DNA of 64,000 nucleotides from assembly GCF_040954835.1 (NCBI RefSeq), contig NC_090709.1, positions 38,622,776 to 38,686,775 on the forward strand, in the 5' to 3' direction. The position numbers and the translations under genes were made by a program. The DNA is from Lepisosteus oculatus (taxonomy: Eukaryota; Chordata; Actinopteri; Semionotiformes; Lepisosteidae). The notes under the pieces are model-generated. The model searched no databases, was not told the origin of the DNA, and worked only from the letters and a program-made list of their open reading frames with translations. This document shows positions 43,399 through 56,334 of the stretch, one piece after another (the stretch's first letter is position 1; each line of letters starts with the position of its first letter).

Positions 43399-46300
43399 TC
43401 ACTGGTCACCGTTCTCCTCGGTGAAGAGCCGCTCCCTCAGCCTGTAGTAGCTCCCCCTGCTGGCCATCAGCTCCTGGTGCGTGCCCTGCTCCAGCACCCT
43501 CCCTCCGTCAATCACAATGATCTGATCGGCCCTCTCCACCGTCTTCAGCCTGTGAGCCACAACCAGCACTGTCCGAGAGCAGCCAGAGAGAGCCTGCTGG
43601 ATCTGAGACACACACACACAGTATTACTACACACACACACAGTATCACTGCACTGACACTGAGACACACACACAGTATTACTACACACACACAGTATCAC
43701 TGCACTGACACTGAGACACACACACAGTATTACTACACACACACAGTATCACTGCACTGACACTGAAACACACACACAGTATTACTACACACACACAGTA
43801 TCACTGCACTGACACTGAGACACAACCAGCACTGTCCGAGAGCAGCCAGAGAGAGCCTGCTGGATCTGAGACACACACACACAGTATTACTACACACACA
43901 CAGTATCACTGCACTGACACTGAGACACACACACAGTATCACTGCACTGACACTGAGACACAACTAGCACTGTCCGAGAGCAGCCAGAGAGAGCCTGCTG
44001 GATCTGAGACACACACACACAGTATTACTACACACACACAGGATCACTGCACTGACACAGAGACACACACACACAGTATCACTGCACTGACACTGAGACA
44101 CACACACACAGTATTACTACACACACAGTATCACTGCACTGACACTGAGACACACACACACAGGATCACTGACACTGAGACACACACACACAGGATCACT
44201 GACACTGAGACACACACACAGTATTACTACACACACACACAGTATCACTGCACTGACACTGAGACACACAGAGAGACACTCGCTGTCACACAGTGGGGTC
44301 AGGACAATCACACTGACCGCGTGCTCACTGTCAGCGTCCAGACAGCTGGTGGCCTCGTCCAGGATGAGGATCTGGGGGTCTCTGATCAGAGCTCTGGCGA
44401 TGGCGATGCGCTGCTTCTCTCCCCCAGAGAGCTGGGCGCCCCGATCCCCCACATCTGAAACACAGCGCAGTGGAGGTGTCAGGTGTCTACATCACTGTGT
44501 CAGTGTGTCACTGTATCTATATCAGTACAGTGTCACCTGTGTCGTAGCCCTGCTCCAGCGCAGTGAGGAGTGACTCTACATCACCGTGTCAGTGTGTCAC
44601 TGTATCTATATCAGTACAGTGTCACCTGTGTCGTAGCCCTGCTCCAGCGCAGTGAGGAGTGACTCTACATCACTGTGTCAGTGTGTCACTGTATCTATAT
44701 CAGTACAGTGTCACCTGTGTCGTAGCCCTGCTCCAGCGCAGTGAGGAGTGACTCTACATCACTGTGTCAGTGTGTTACTGTATCTATATCAGTACAGTGT
44801 CACCTGTGTCGTAGCCCTGCTCCAGCGCAGTGAGGAGTGACTCTACATCACCGTGTCAGTGTGTCACTGTATCTATATCAGTACAGTGTCACCTGTGTCG
44901 TAGCTCTGCTCCAGCGCAGTGAGGAGTGACTCTACATCACTGTGTCAGTGTGTTACTGTATCTATATCAGTACAGTGTCACCTGTGTCGTAGCCCTGCTC
45001 CAGCGCAGTGAGGAGTGACTCTACATCACCGTGTCAGTGTGTCACTGTATCTATATCAGTACAGTGTCACCTGTGTCGTAGCCCTGCTCCAGCGCAGTGA
45101 GGAGTGACTCTACATCACTGTGTCAGTGTGTTACTGTATCTATATCAGTACAGTGTCACCTGTGTCGTAGCCCTGCTCCAGCGCAGTGAGGAGTGACTCT
45201 ACATCACCGTGTCAGTGTGTCACTGTATCTATATCAGTACAGTGTCACCTGTGTCGTAGCTCTGCTCCAGCGCAGTGAGGAGTGACTCTACATCACTGTG
45301 TCAGTGTGTTACTGTATCTATATCAGTACAGTGTCACCTGTGTCGTAGCCCTGCTCCAGCGCAGTGAGGAGTGACTCTACATCACTGTGTCAGTGTGTCA
45401 CTGTATCTATATCAGTACAGTGTCACCTGTGTCGTAGCCCTGCTCCAGCGCAGTGAGGAGTGACTCTACATCACTGCGTCAGTGTGTTACTGTATCTATA
45501 TCAGTACAGTGTCACCTGTGTCGTAGCTCTGCTCCAGCGCAGTGAGGAGTGACTCTACATCACTGCGTCAGTGTGTTACTGTATCTATATCAGTACAGTG
45601 TCACCTGTGTCGTAGCTCTGCTCCAGCGCAGTGAGGAGTGACTCTACATCACTGTGTCAGTGTGTTACTGTATCTATATCAGTACAGTGTCACCTGTGTC
45701 GTAGCCCTGCTCCAGCGCAGTGAGGAGTGACTCTACATCACTGTGTCAGTGTGTTACTGTATCTATATCAGTACAGTGTCACCTGTGTCGTAGCCCTGCT
45801 CCAGCGCAGTGAGGAGTGACTCTACATCACTGTGTCAGTGTGTTACTGTATCTATATCAGTACAGTGTCACCTGTGTCGTAGCCCTGCTCCAGCGCAGTG
45901 AGGAGTGACTCTACATCACTGTGTCAGTGTGTCACTGTATCTATATCAGTACAGTGTCACCTGTGTCGTAGCTCTGCTCCAGCGCAGTGAGGAGTGACTC
46001 TACATCACCGTGTCAGTGTGTTACTGTATCTATATCAGTACAGTGTCACCTGTGTCGTAGCCCTGCTCCAGCGCAGTGAGGAGTGACTCTACATCACCGT
46101 GTCAGTGTGTTACTGTATCTATATCAGTACAGTGTCACCTGTGTCGTAGCCCTGCTCCAGCGCAGTGAGGAGTGACTCTACATCACCGTGTCAGTGTGTC
46201 ACTGTATCTATATCAGTACAGTGTCACCTGTGTCGTAGCCCTGCTCCAGCGCAGTGAGGAGTGACTCTACATCACCGTGTCAGTGTGTCACTGTATCTAT

Positions 46301-49300
46301 ATCAGTACAGTGTCACCTGTGTCGTAGCCCTGCTCCAGCGCAGTGAGGAGTGACTCTACATCACTGTGTCAGTGTGTCACTGTATCTATATCAGTACAGT
46401 GTCACCTGTGTCGTAGCCCTGCTCCAGCGCAGTGAGGAGTGACTCTGCATCACCGTGTCAGTGTGTTACTGTATCTATATCAGTACAGTGTCACCTGTGT
46501 CGTAGCCCTGCTCCAGCGCAGTGAGGAGTGACTCTACATCACCGTGTCAGTGTGTTACTGTATCTATATCAGTACAGTGTCACCTGTGTCGTAGCCCTGC
46601 TCCAGCGCAGTGAGGAGTGACTCTACATCACCGTGTCAGTGTGTCACTGTATCTATATCAGTACAGTGTCACCTGTGTCGTAGCCCTGCTCCAGCGCAGT
46701 GAGGAGTGACTCTACATCACCGTGTCAGTGTGTCACTGTATCTATATCAGTACAGTGTCACCTGTGTCGTAGCTCTGCTCCAGCGCAGTGAGGAGTGACT
46801 CTACATCACTGTGTCAGTGTGTCACTGTATCTATATCAGTACAGTGTCACCTGTGTCGTAGCCCTGCTCCAGCGCAGTGAGGAGTGACTCTACATCACCG
46901 TGTCAGTGTGTCACTGTATCTATATCAGTACAGTGTCACCTGTGTCGTAGCCCTGCTCCAGCGCAGTGAGGAGTGACTCTACATCACTGTGTCAGTGTGT
47001 TACTGTATCTATACCAGTACAGTGTCACCTGTGTCGTAGCCCTGCTCCAGCGCAGTGAGGAGTGACTCTACATCACTGTGTCAGTGTGTCACTGTATCTA
47101 TATCAGTACAGTGTCACCTGTGTCGTAGCCCTGCTCCAGCGCAGTGAGGAGTGACTCTACATCACTGTGTCAGTGTGTCACGGTATCTATATCAGTACAG
47201 TGTCACCTGTGTCGTAGCCCTGCTCCAGCGCAGTGAGGAGTGACTCTACATCACTGTGTCAGTGTGTTACTGTATCTATATCAGTACAGTGTCACCTGTG
47301 TCGTAGCTCTGCTCCAGCGCAGTGAGGAGTGACTCTACATCACTGTGTCAGTGTGTTACTGTATCTATATCAGTACAGTGTCACCTGTGTCGTAGCCCTG
47401 CTCCAGCGCAGTGAGGAGTGACTCTGCATCACTGTGTCAGTGTGTTACTGTATCTATATCAGTACAGTGTCACCTGTGTCGTAGCCCTGCTCCAGCGCAG
47501 TGAGGAGTGACTCTACATCACCGTGTCAGTGTGTCACTGTATCTATATCAGTACAGTGTCACCTGTGTCGTAGCCCTGCTCCAGCGCAGTGAGGAGTGAC
47601 TCTACATCACCGTGTCAGTGTGTCACTGTATCTATATCAGTACAGTGTCACCTGTGTCGTAGCCCTATTCCAGCGCAGTGAGGAGTGACTCTACATCACC
47701 GTGTCAGTGTGTTACTGTATCTATATCAGTACAGTGTCACCTGTGTCGTAGCCCTGCTCCAGCGCAGTGAGGAGTGACTCTACATCACCGTGTCAGTGTG
47801 TTACTGTATCTATATCAGTACAGTGTCACCTGTGTCGTAGCCCTGCTCCAGCGCAGTGAGGAGTGACTCTACATCACTGTGTCAGTGTGTTACTGTATCT
47901 ATATCAGTACAGTGTCACCTGTGTCGTAGCCCTGCTCCAGCGCAGTGAGGAGTGACTCTACATCACTGTGTCAGTGTGTTACTGTATCTATATCAGTACA
48001 GTGTCACCTGTGTCGTAGCCCTGCTCCAGCGCAGTGAGGAGTGACTCTACATCACTGTGTCAGTGTGTCACTGTATCTATATCAGTACAGTATCACCTGT
48101 GTCGTAGCCCTGCTCCAGCGCAGTGAGGAGTGACTCTACATCACTGTGTCAGTGTGTCACTGTATCTATATCAGTACAGTGTCACCTGTGTCGTAGCCCT
48201 GCTCCAGCGCAGTGAGGAGTGACTCTACATCACTGTGTCAGTGTGTCACTGTATCTATATCAGTACAGTGTCACCTGTGTCGTAGCCCTGCTCCAGCGCA
48301 GTGAGGAGTGACTCTACATCACTGTGTCAGTGTGTCACTGTATCTATATCAGTACAGTGTCACCTGTGTCGTAGCCCTGCTCCAGCGCAGTGAGGAGTGA
48401 CTCTGCATCACTGTGTCAGTGTGTCACTGTATCTATATCAGTCCAGTCTCACCTGTGTCGTAGCCCTGCTCCAGCGCAGTGAGGAGTGACTCTACATCAC
48501 TGTGTCAGTGTGTCACTGTATCTATATCAGTACAGTGTCACCTGTGTCGTAGCCCTGCTCCAGCGCAGTGAGGAGTGACTCTGCATCACTGTGTCAGTGT
48601 GTCACTGTATCTATATCAGTCCAGTCTCACCTGTGTCGTAGCCCTGCTCCAGCGCAGTGAGGAGTGACTCTACATCACTGTGTCAGTGTGTCACTGTATC
48701 TATATCAGTACAGTGTCACCTGTGTCGTAGCCCTGCTCCAGCGCAGTGAGGAGTGACTCTACATCACTGTGTCAGTGTGTTACTGTATCTATATCAGTAC
48801 AGTGTCACCTGTGTCGTAGCCCTGCTCCAGCGCAGTGAGGAGTGACTCTACATCACTGTGTCAGTGTGTTACTGTATCTATATCAGTACAGTGTCACCTG
48901 TGTCGTAGCCCTGCTCCAGCGCAGTGAGGAGTGACTCTACATCACTGTGTCAGTGTGTTACTGTATCTATATCAGTACAGTGTCACCTGTGTCGTAGCCC
49001 TGCTCCAGCGCAGTGAGGAGTGACTCTACATCACTGTGTCAGTGTGTCACTGTATCTATATCAGTACAGTGTCACCTGTGTCGTAGCCCTGCTCCAGCGC
49101 AGTGAGGAGTGACTCTACATCACTGTGTCAGTGTGTCACTGTATCTATATCAGTACAGTGTCACCTGTGTCGTAGCCCTGCTCCAGCGCAGTGAGGAGTG
49201 ACTCTACATCACTGTGTCAGTGTGTCACTGTATCTATATCAGTACAGTGTCACCTGTGTCGTAGCTCTGCTCCAGCGCAGTGAGGAGTGACTCTACATCA

Positions 49301-52300
49301 CTGTGTCAGTGTGTTACTGTATCTATATCAGTCCAGTGTCACCTGTGTCGTAGCCCTGCTCCAGCGCAGAGATGAAGTTGTGTGCGTTTGCACTCTCAGC
49401 TGCTCTCTGTACTCTCTCCAGCGGACAGTCTGGGAGTCCGTAGGCAATGTTGTCCCGGATGGATCCAGAGAACAGAACCGGCTCCTGACCGACCATGGAC
49501 ACCTGAGAGAGAGAGAGCAGCCCTGAGTCACACTGAGGCGCAAGTGTAGGACAGTGGAGTATCATTACTGTGGAATAGCACAGTATTACTACTGTCACAC
49601 AGCACAGTGCAGTACAGTGTTATTACTGTAGTACAGTACAGTATCGGTACCTCGCTGTGCTGTAGTACCGTGCAGTACAGTGTTATTACTGTAGTACAGT
49701 GTTATTACTGTAGTACAGTATCGGTGCCTCGCTGTGCTGTAGTACAGTGCAGTACAGTGTTATTTCTGTAGTACAGTATCAGTACCTCGCTGTGCTGTAG
49801 TACAGTGCAGTACAGTGTTATTACTGTAGTACAGTACAGTATCGGTGCCTCACTGTGCTGTAGTACAGTGCAGTACAGTGTTATTACTGCAGTACAGTGC
49901 AGTATCGGTGCCTCACTGTGCTGTAGTACAGTGCAGTACAGTGTTATTACTGCAGTACAGTGCAGTATCGGTACCTTGCTGTGCTGTAGTACAGTGCAGT
50001 ACAGTGTTATTTCTGTAGTACAGTATCGGTACCTCGCTGTGCTGTAGTACAGTGCAGTACAGTGTTATTACTGTAGTACAGTGCAGTATCGGTACCTCGC
50101 TGTGCTGTAGTACAGTGCAGTACAGTGTTATTACTGTAGTACAGTATCGGTGCCTCGCTGTGCTGTAGTACAGTGCAGTACAGTGTTATTACTGTAGTAC
50201 AGTATCGGTACCTCACTGTGCTGTAGTACAGTGCGGTACAGTGTTATTACTGCAGTACAGTGCAGTATCGGTACCTTGCTGTGCAGGTAGCTGTGCTCGT
50301 ACTCCTGCAGCAGGTGTCCGTCCAGCAGGATCTCTCCCTCCTGGGGCTCGTAGAATCTCTCCAGCAGACTCACACAGGTGGTCTTTCCTCCTCCTGAGGG
50401 TCCGACCAGAGCGGTGATCTGGCCAGCCTTCAGCTCCAGAGACAAGCCCTGTGAGAGCACAGAGGTCAGGGTGTCCACAGGGTGCCTGACTAGCAATGGA
50501 GTAACACTTCAGCACTGTTACACTGGTATTACACTGTTATAGACAGTATATAAAGGGTTCAGGGTTACTGGACTGATACAGACAGGAAACAATGTTCAGA
50601 CACAGTGCTGTCTCTGCAGGGCTCAGCTCCTAAGTCACTGTATAATTTTTGACAGTCTGAGCAGGAAGGAGGTGTTATTACACGTGTATTACACTGTTAT
50701 GACTGTGTTATAGACAGTATATAAAGGGTTCAGGGTTACTAGACTGATACAGACAGGAAACACTGTTCAGACACAGTGCTCTCTCTGCAGGACTCAGCTC
50801 CTCAGTCACTGTATTGCTGACAGTCTGAGCAGGAAGGAGGTGTTACTACACGCGTATTACACTGGTATTACACTGTTACAGACAGTACCTGGAGGGCCGG
50901 CCGGTCGGGCCTGCTGGGGTAGGAGAAGGTGACGTTCCTGAACTGGACGTGTCCTCTCAGAGAGGGGGGCTGCAGGCTGCCCTCCGCACACACCTGGGGC
51001 CTCCTGTCCAGGTACTCGAACACCTTGCCGGCCGCGCCCACCGAGTTCAGCATGTCCCCGAAGACGTAAATCAGAGTCTGGGATGAAATCCATAAACACA
51101 GACCGGGAGCAAACGTTTTAGCAAGAAATCTTGTCAGGATTGTTTGCTTTTAGTTTGTATTTTTAAATAGTTTGAAGGCCATATCATCCAGTTTAGTGAA
51201 AAGAGTCATTACTACGGAACACGTAAAGGTTTATCCCAGGCTGAAAAGAGAAGGAAACACAAACCTCTCTTCAGCAGGAATAAACCTGTACTTGTTCCTT
51301 TGCAGCCTACCCATGCTGACGCAGCTCCCTACTCAAACTGATCAATGACTATTACAGCAACAGAAGTGAACTTCTCAAGTAAAACTTTCCGGCTCTCTTG
51401 AATATCATGAAAGAATAACAAAACTGAAGTGAATTTTGGAATCTGATAGTGATGCTGTGATGTGAAGTGAGGATAATGTAACGTGATTATAGTGCTGTAA
51501 ATTTTAAATGAGAAAAATGTACAAGTACTGAAAAGACAATAGTCACTACTTATAATTCTTCAAGAATTATATTCAATTTATAAAATGATATTCACTAGAT
51601 TTAAGTGAGTAGTATTTCATTCTGATACATGTTCTGCTTAAAAATTTAAATACATTTGTCCTTAAATCTATGCTGTTGAATACAAACCAAGGCAACTAGG
51701 AACACAGACACACCCTAATATTTCTCCCCAGGTCCTTCTGGTAGAGGAGGAAGGAGACCAGGTTCCCTGTGGTCATCTGTCCTGTCTGGATGAAGAGTCT
51801 CCCAAAGTAGAGCATGATGACCTGCATCCCCAGAGAGACGAGCTGCAGCAGAGACACAGAGCTTATACACACTGACTGGACACTCCAGTACACTGACACT
51901 GCACTGAGAGAGAGGGGTTCATACACACACACTGACTGGACACTCCAGTACATGAACACTGCACTGAGAGAGAGAGGGGTTCACACAGACACACTGACTG
52001 GACACTCCAGTACATGAACACTGCACTGAGAGAGAGAGGGGTTCACACAGACACACTGACTGGACACTCCAGTACATGAACACTGCACTGAGAGAGAGAG
52101 GGGTTCATACAGACACACACTGACTGGACACTCCAGTACACTGACACTGCACTGAGAGAGAGGGGTTCATACACACACACTGACTGGACACTCCAGTACA
52201 TGAACACTGCACTGAGAGAGAGAGGGGTTCACACACACACTGACTGGACACTCCAGTACATGAACACTGCACTGAGAGAGAGAGGGGTTCATACAGACAC

Positions 52301-55300
52301 ACACTGACTGGACACTCCAGTACATGAACACTGCACTGAGAGAGAGAGGGGTTCACACACACACTGACTGGACACTCCAGTACATGAACACTGCACTGAG
52401 AGAGAGAGGGGTTCAGACAGACACCCTGACTGGACAGGATGTGAGGAGGACAGCGGTCTGGACTCTACCCTGCGGAGGAGCAGGTACACAGCCCTGACGG
52501 TGTCTCTCCTGGTCTTCAGGAGGTGAGTGTCCTCCAGCCTGCTGTCGTATCTCCTGGCCTCGCTCTCCTCAGTGTTGAAGCTGCGCAGAGTCCTGATGCC
52601 CGACACTGACTCGCCCGCCGCCTCGTTCGCCCTGGCCACCGAGTCCTGCACCTCCTTCGACAGCCTCTGCAGGACACGCGACAGTGAGAGCACAGGTGAG
52701 ACAGGTGGGATAGTGCCTGCCCTGGGCCGTACCTGGTAGGACAGGTGGGACAGGTGGGACAGGTGGGATAGTGCCTGCCCTGGGCCGTACCTGGTAGTAG
52801 GTGTCGTAGACGTTCTGCAGCAGGCCCGTCACGGGCGTCTCGGTCAGCATGAGCAGGGTGAGCTTCCAGAACAGGCTGACCATGAGGGCCAGCATGCCCA
52901 CGGTCCTGACCAGCGTCCGGAGCAGCACGTTCACGTTCAGGGCCACCGTCATGCCCATCAGCCTGGTGTCAGTGGCCAGCCGGGAGGTCAGGTCCCCTGC
53001 AGGGCACAGCGGGGGCGGGTCAGCGCGAGAGCAGGCCCCCGAGAGCCACGGGCCTCTGTGGCCCCGACACCCCACAGCCCTACAGGTGGGATTCAGGGTT
53101 CCCCACAACCGGCTCCTGTCCAGTTACCACCTGCTCGTGCCACAGGGCAGCTCGGCCCTCGGGGCTCGGGGGTCAGAGTTCAGGGGGCTCAGGGCTCTGG
53201 GCAGCTCGACCCTTATGACTCAGGGGGCAGGGGGCTCAGGGGTCTCAGGGGGCAGGGGACTCAGGGCTCCTCTCTCACCTGTTTTGGTCGTTTCGAAGAA
53301 GCCGACCTCCTGTCGCACCAGAGCGCCGAAGAGCAGCACCTTGATCCTCCGCGAGAAACCAGCGATGCAGCACATGAACAGGCCCCCACGACACCCCGCA
53401 CACAGAGAGCTGTGGACACAGGGCACCCCCAGATCAGAGCACTGCTGATACACACAGACACACCCCGCACACAGAGAGCTCTGGACACAGGGCACCCCCA
53501 GATCAGAGCACTGCTGATACACACAGACACACCCCGCACACAGAGAGCTGTGGACACAGGGCACCCCCAGATCAGAGCACTGCTGATACACAAAGACACA
53601 CCCCGCACACAGAGAGCTGTGGACACAGGACACCCCCAGATCAGAGCACTGCTGATACACACAGACACACCCCGCACACAGAGAGCTCTGGACACAGGGC
53701 ACCCCCAGATCAGAGCACTGCTGATACACACAGACACACCCCGCACACAGAGAGCTGTGGACACAGGGCACCCCCAGATCAGAGCACTGCTGATACACAC
53801 AGACACACCCCGCACACAGAGAGCTCTGGACACAGGGCACCCCCAGATCAGAGCACTGCTGATACACACAGACACACCCCGCACACAGAGAGCTCTGGAC
53901 ACAGGACACTGAGCACTGAGAGAGACAGACAGGTCTCACCTGCCCATGGAGAAGACACTGAGAGAGACAGACAGGTCTCACCTGCCAATGGAGAAGAGGC
54001 CCATGAACAGGATGGCCGTCAGGAAATTGCTCTGCTGGTACTGGGAGCCCAGGATGTCGATCACCTTCCCAGTGTAGAAGGGGATAAACATCTCACCTGC
54101 CCACAGACACACAGAGTCAACACACACGAGCTGCTGGACTGTCTCCTGTCCCAGTGTGCCCAGTGTGAGAGGAGTGGAATGGGCTATGTGTTAATCAGAA
54201 GCTCGTCAGCAGCAGTGTTCACACACTCTGTACACACACGAGCTGCGGGACTGTCTCCTGTCCCAGTGTGCCCAGTGTGAGAGGAGTGGAATGGGCTGTG
54301 TGTTAATCAGAAGCTCGTCAGCAGCAGTGTACACACACTCTGTACACACACGAGCTGCTGGACTGTCTCCTGTCCCAGTGTGCCCAGTGTGAGAGGAGTG
54401 GAATGGGCTGTGTGTTAATCAGAAGCTCGTCAGCAGCAGTGTTCACACACTCTGTACACACACGAGCTGCGGGACTGTCTCCTGTCCCAGTGTGCCCAGT
54501 GTTCCCAGTGTGAGAGGAGTGGAATGGGCTGTGTGTTAATCAGAAGCTCGTCAGCAGCAGTGTACACACACGAGCTGCTGGACTGTCTCCTGTCCCAGTG
54601 TGCCCAGTGTGAGAGGAGTGGAATGGGCTGTGTGTTAATCAGAAGCTCGTCAGCAGCAGTGTACACACACTCTGTACACACACGAGCTGCTGGACTGTCT
54701 CCTGTCCCAGTGTGCCCAGTGTGAGAGGACTGGAATGGGCTGTGTGTTAATCAGAAGCTCGTCAGCAGCAGTGTTCACACACTCTGTACACACACGAGCT
54801 GCGGGACTGTCTCCTGTCCCAGTGTGCCCAGTGTGAGAGGAGTGGAATGGGCTGTGTGTTAATCAGAAGCTCGTCAGCAGCAGTGTACACACACTCTGTA
54901 CACACACGAGCTGCTGGACTGTCTCCTGTCCCAGTGTGCCCAGTGTGAGAGGAGTGGAATGGGCTGTGTGTTAATCAGAAGCTCGTCAGCAGCAGTGTTC
55001 ACACACTCTGTACACACACGAGCTGCTGGACTGTCTCCTGTCCCAGTGTGCCCAGTGTGAGAGGAGTGGAATGGGCTGTGTGTTAATCAGAAGCTCGTCA
55101 GCAGCAGTGTACACACACTCTGTACACACACGAGCTGCTGGACTGTCTCCTGTCCCAGTGTTCCCAGTGTGCCCAGTGTGAGAGGAGTGGAATGGGCTGT
55201 GTTAATCAGAAGCTCGTCAGCAGCAGTGTTCACACACTCTGTACACACACGAGCTGCTGGACTGTCTCCTGTCCCAGTGTTCCCAGTGTGCCCAGTGTGA

Positions 55301-56309
55301 GAGGAGTGGAATGGGCTGTGTGTTAATCAGAAGCTTGTCAGCAGCAGTGTACACACACTCTGTACACACACGAGCTGCGGGACTGTCTCCTGTCCCAGTG
55401 TGCCCAGTGTGCCCAGTGTGAGAGGAGTGGAATGGGCTGTGTGTTAATCAGAAGCTCGTCAGCAGCAGTGTTCACACACTCTGTACACACACGAGCTGCT
55501 GGACTGTCTCCTGTCCCAGTGTGCCCAGTGTGAGAGGAGTGGAATGGGCTGTGTGTTAATCAGAAGCTCGTCAGCAGCAGTGTACACACACTCTGTACAC
55601 ACACGAGCTGCTGGACTGTCTCCTGTCCCAGTGTTCCCAGTGTGCCCAGTGTGAGAGGAGTGGAATGGGCTGTGTTAATCAGAAGCTCGTCAGCAGCAGT
55701 GTTCACACACTCTGTACACACACGAGCTGCGGGACTGTCTCCTGTCCCAGTGTGCCCAGTGTGCCCAGTGTTCCCAGTGTGAGAGGAGTGGAATGGGCAG
55801 AGGCAGGACTCACAGAGCACGGCGAGGGCCAGGAAGACGAAGGCGGCGCCCATGGGCAGCAGGTCGGGCCGGTAGAGGCGCAGCACGCGCAGGAAGAGCC
55901 CCCGGGCCGCCCTCTCGCCGCCCCCCGGCGCCCCGCCCTCGGGGAAGCTGCCCTCCCAGAAGAGCGCGGCGGCGGCTGTGGCCCCCAGGCGCAGCGCGGC
56001 GAACCCGGGGCCCCCGGTGCCCAGGGGCCGCCCGCCCAGCGCCAGGCGCCCGCTCTCGTAGGCCGGGCCCAGCAGGCACAGGGCCGCCAGCCCGCGGCGC
56101 CGCGCCCCGCCCGCCAGCCGCCACAGCGCGGCCAGACGCAGGCCCGCCAGCAGCCAGAGCCGCGCCAGGCGCTCGGGGGCGAAGGGGCCCCGCGGGGCCG
56201 GCAGCAGGAGGGAGGAGCCCCGCTCCAGCCCCGCCCACAGCGCCAGGTCGCAGGCCAGCAGCGCCGCCCACGCACACACACCGCGCAGGGCCTGAGGGAG
56301 GCCGGGCAT
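43399..56309 (-). CDS. tap2: Antigen peptide transporter 2 (TAP2, ABCB3), 11 coding exons, 712 aa
   Basis: Minus-strand exons: 55814-56309, 53982-54096, 53279-53409, 52791-52996, 52469-52666, 51714-51842, 50889-51077, 50275-50448, 49343-49502, 44318-44454, 43399-43602. The joined CDS is 2139 bp and in frame. TAP2 is half of the ER ATP-driven peptide pump feeding class I. The N-terminal hydrophobic region (exon 1) starts [11 protein letters not shown]. The core transmembrane domain includes [25 protein letters not shown] and ETTKTGDLTSRL. The nucleotide-binding domain has Walker [10 protein letters not shown] (504-512), Q-loop VGQEP (Gln552), signature LSGGEKQR (608-615), Walker B LILILDE (Glu633) and switch His662. 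The signature is canonical, unlike the LAAGQ of human TAP2. A CAG acceptor just before the ATG implies a 5'-UTR intron, with a GTAAGAC donor near 56752. It is divergent from tap1. Confidence 0.95.
43603..44290 (-). repeat. tap2 intron 10 repeats with two decoy acceptors of exon 11
   Basis: CA-rich 40-60-bp units (CAGTATCACTGCACTGACAC). Twice (about 43822-43870 and 43963-44008) they include the start of exon 11 (coding [14 protein letters not shown] on the minus strand) with its TCTCAG acceptor. Confidence 0.88.
44475..49342 (-). repeat. 89-bp exon-edge minisatellite, about 54 copies (tap2 intron 9)
   Basis: The largest array in the window, with unit length 89 bp. Every unit contains 27 nt identical or nearly identical to the last 27 nt of tap2 exon 9 (minus strand coding ALEQGYDT) followed by the same GTGACACTG donor. 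The true exon end is 49343. Copies differ by a few substitutions (GTAGCCCTG/GTAGCTCTG, TGTCACTG/TGTTACTG). In transcription all decoys lie downstream of the true donor. Confidence 0.95.
49600..50274 (-). repeat. About 60-75-bp repeat with copies of the tap2 exon 8 donor (intron 8)
   Basis: About nine units of AGTACAGTGTTATTACTGTA plus CGGTACCTCGCTGTGC. The latter matches the exon 8 border (CGGTACCTTGCTGTGC, 50270-50285) with one change; on the minus strand this preserves AG/GTACCG. Confidence 0.8.
50510..50885. repeat. Two-copy repeat of about 185 bp (tap2 intron 7)
   Basis: Shared TATATAAAGGGTTCAGGGTT and GACAGTCTGAGCAGGAAGGA. Confidence 0.85.
51080..51710. other. tap2 intron 6, unique AT-rich sequence
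   Basis: The only long tap2 intron without a tandem array. AT-rich, no gene or known element recognised. Confidence 0.6.
51860..52435. repeat. 62-bp minisatellite family A (tap2 intron 5)
   Basis: About nine units matching psmb10 intron 7, in the same orientation on the plus strand (GACTGGACACTCCAGTACAT). Confidence 0.9.
52690..52790 (-). repeat. Short duplication containing the tap2 exon 4 donor
   Basis: GTGCCTGCCCTGGGCCGTAC plus CTGGTAG occurs at about 52713-52738 and again at the true border 52771-52797, with (GACAGGTGG)n between. Confidence 0.8.
53410..53910 (-). repeat. 69-bp exon-edge minisatellite: seven decoy acceptors of tap2 exon 3
   Basis: Each unit includes, on the minus strand, TGTGTCCASAG followed by CTCTCTGTGTGCGGGGTGT, which is the acceptor and first 19 nt of exon 3 (coding SLCAGC). 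The 69-bp period preserves frame, so decoy use would add multiples of 23 codons. Confidence 0.9.
54110..55800. repeat. 112-bp minisatellite, about 15 copies (tap2 intron 1)
   Basis: Unit includes GCTGTGTGTTAATCAGAAGC and GACTGTCTCCTGTCCCAGTG; some copies carry an extra CCAGTGTTC block. Confidence 0.93.
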
Positions 56310-56334
56310 CGCACCTGCGGGACAGAGAGAGAGA

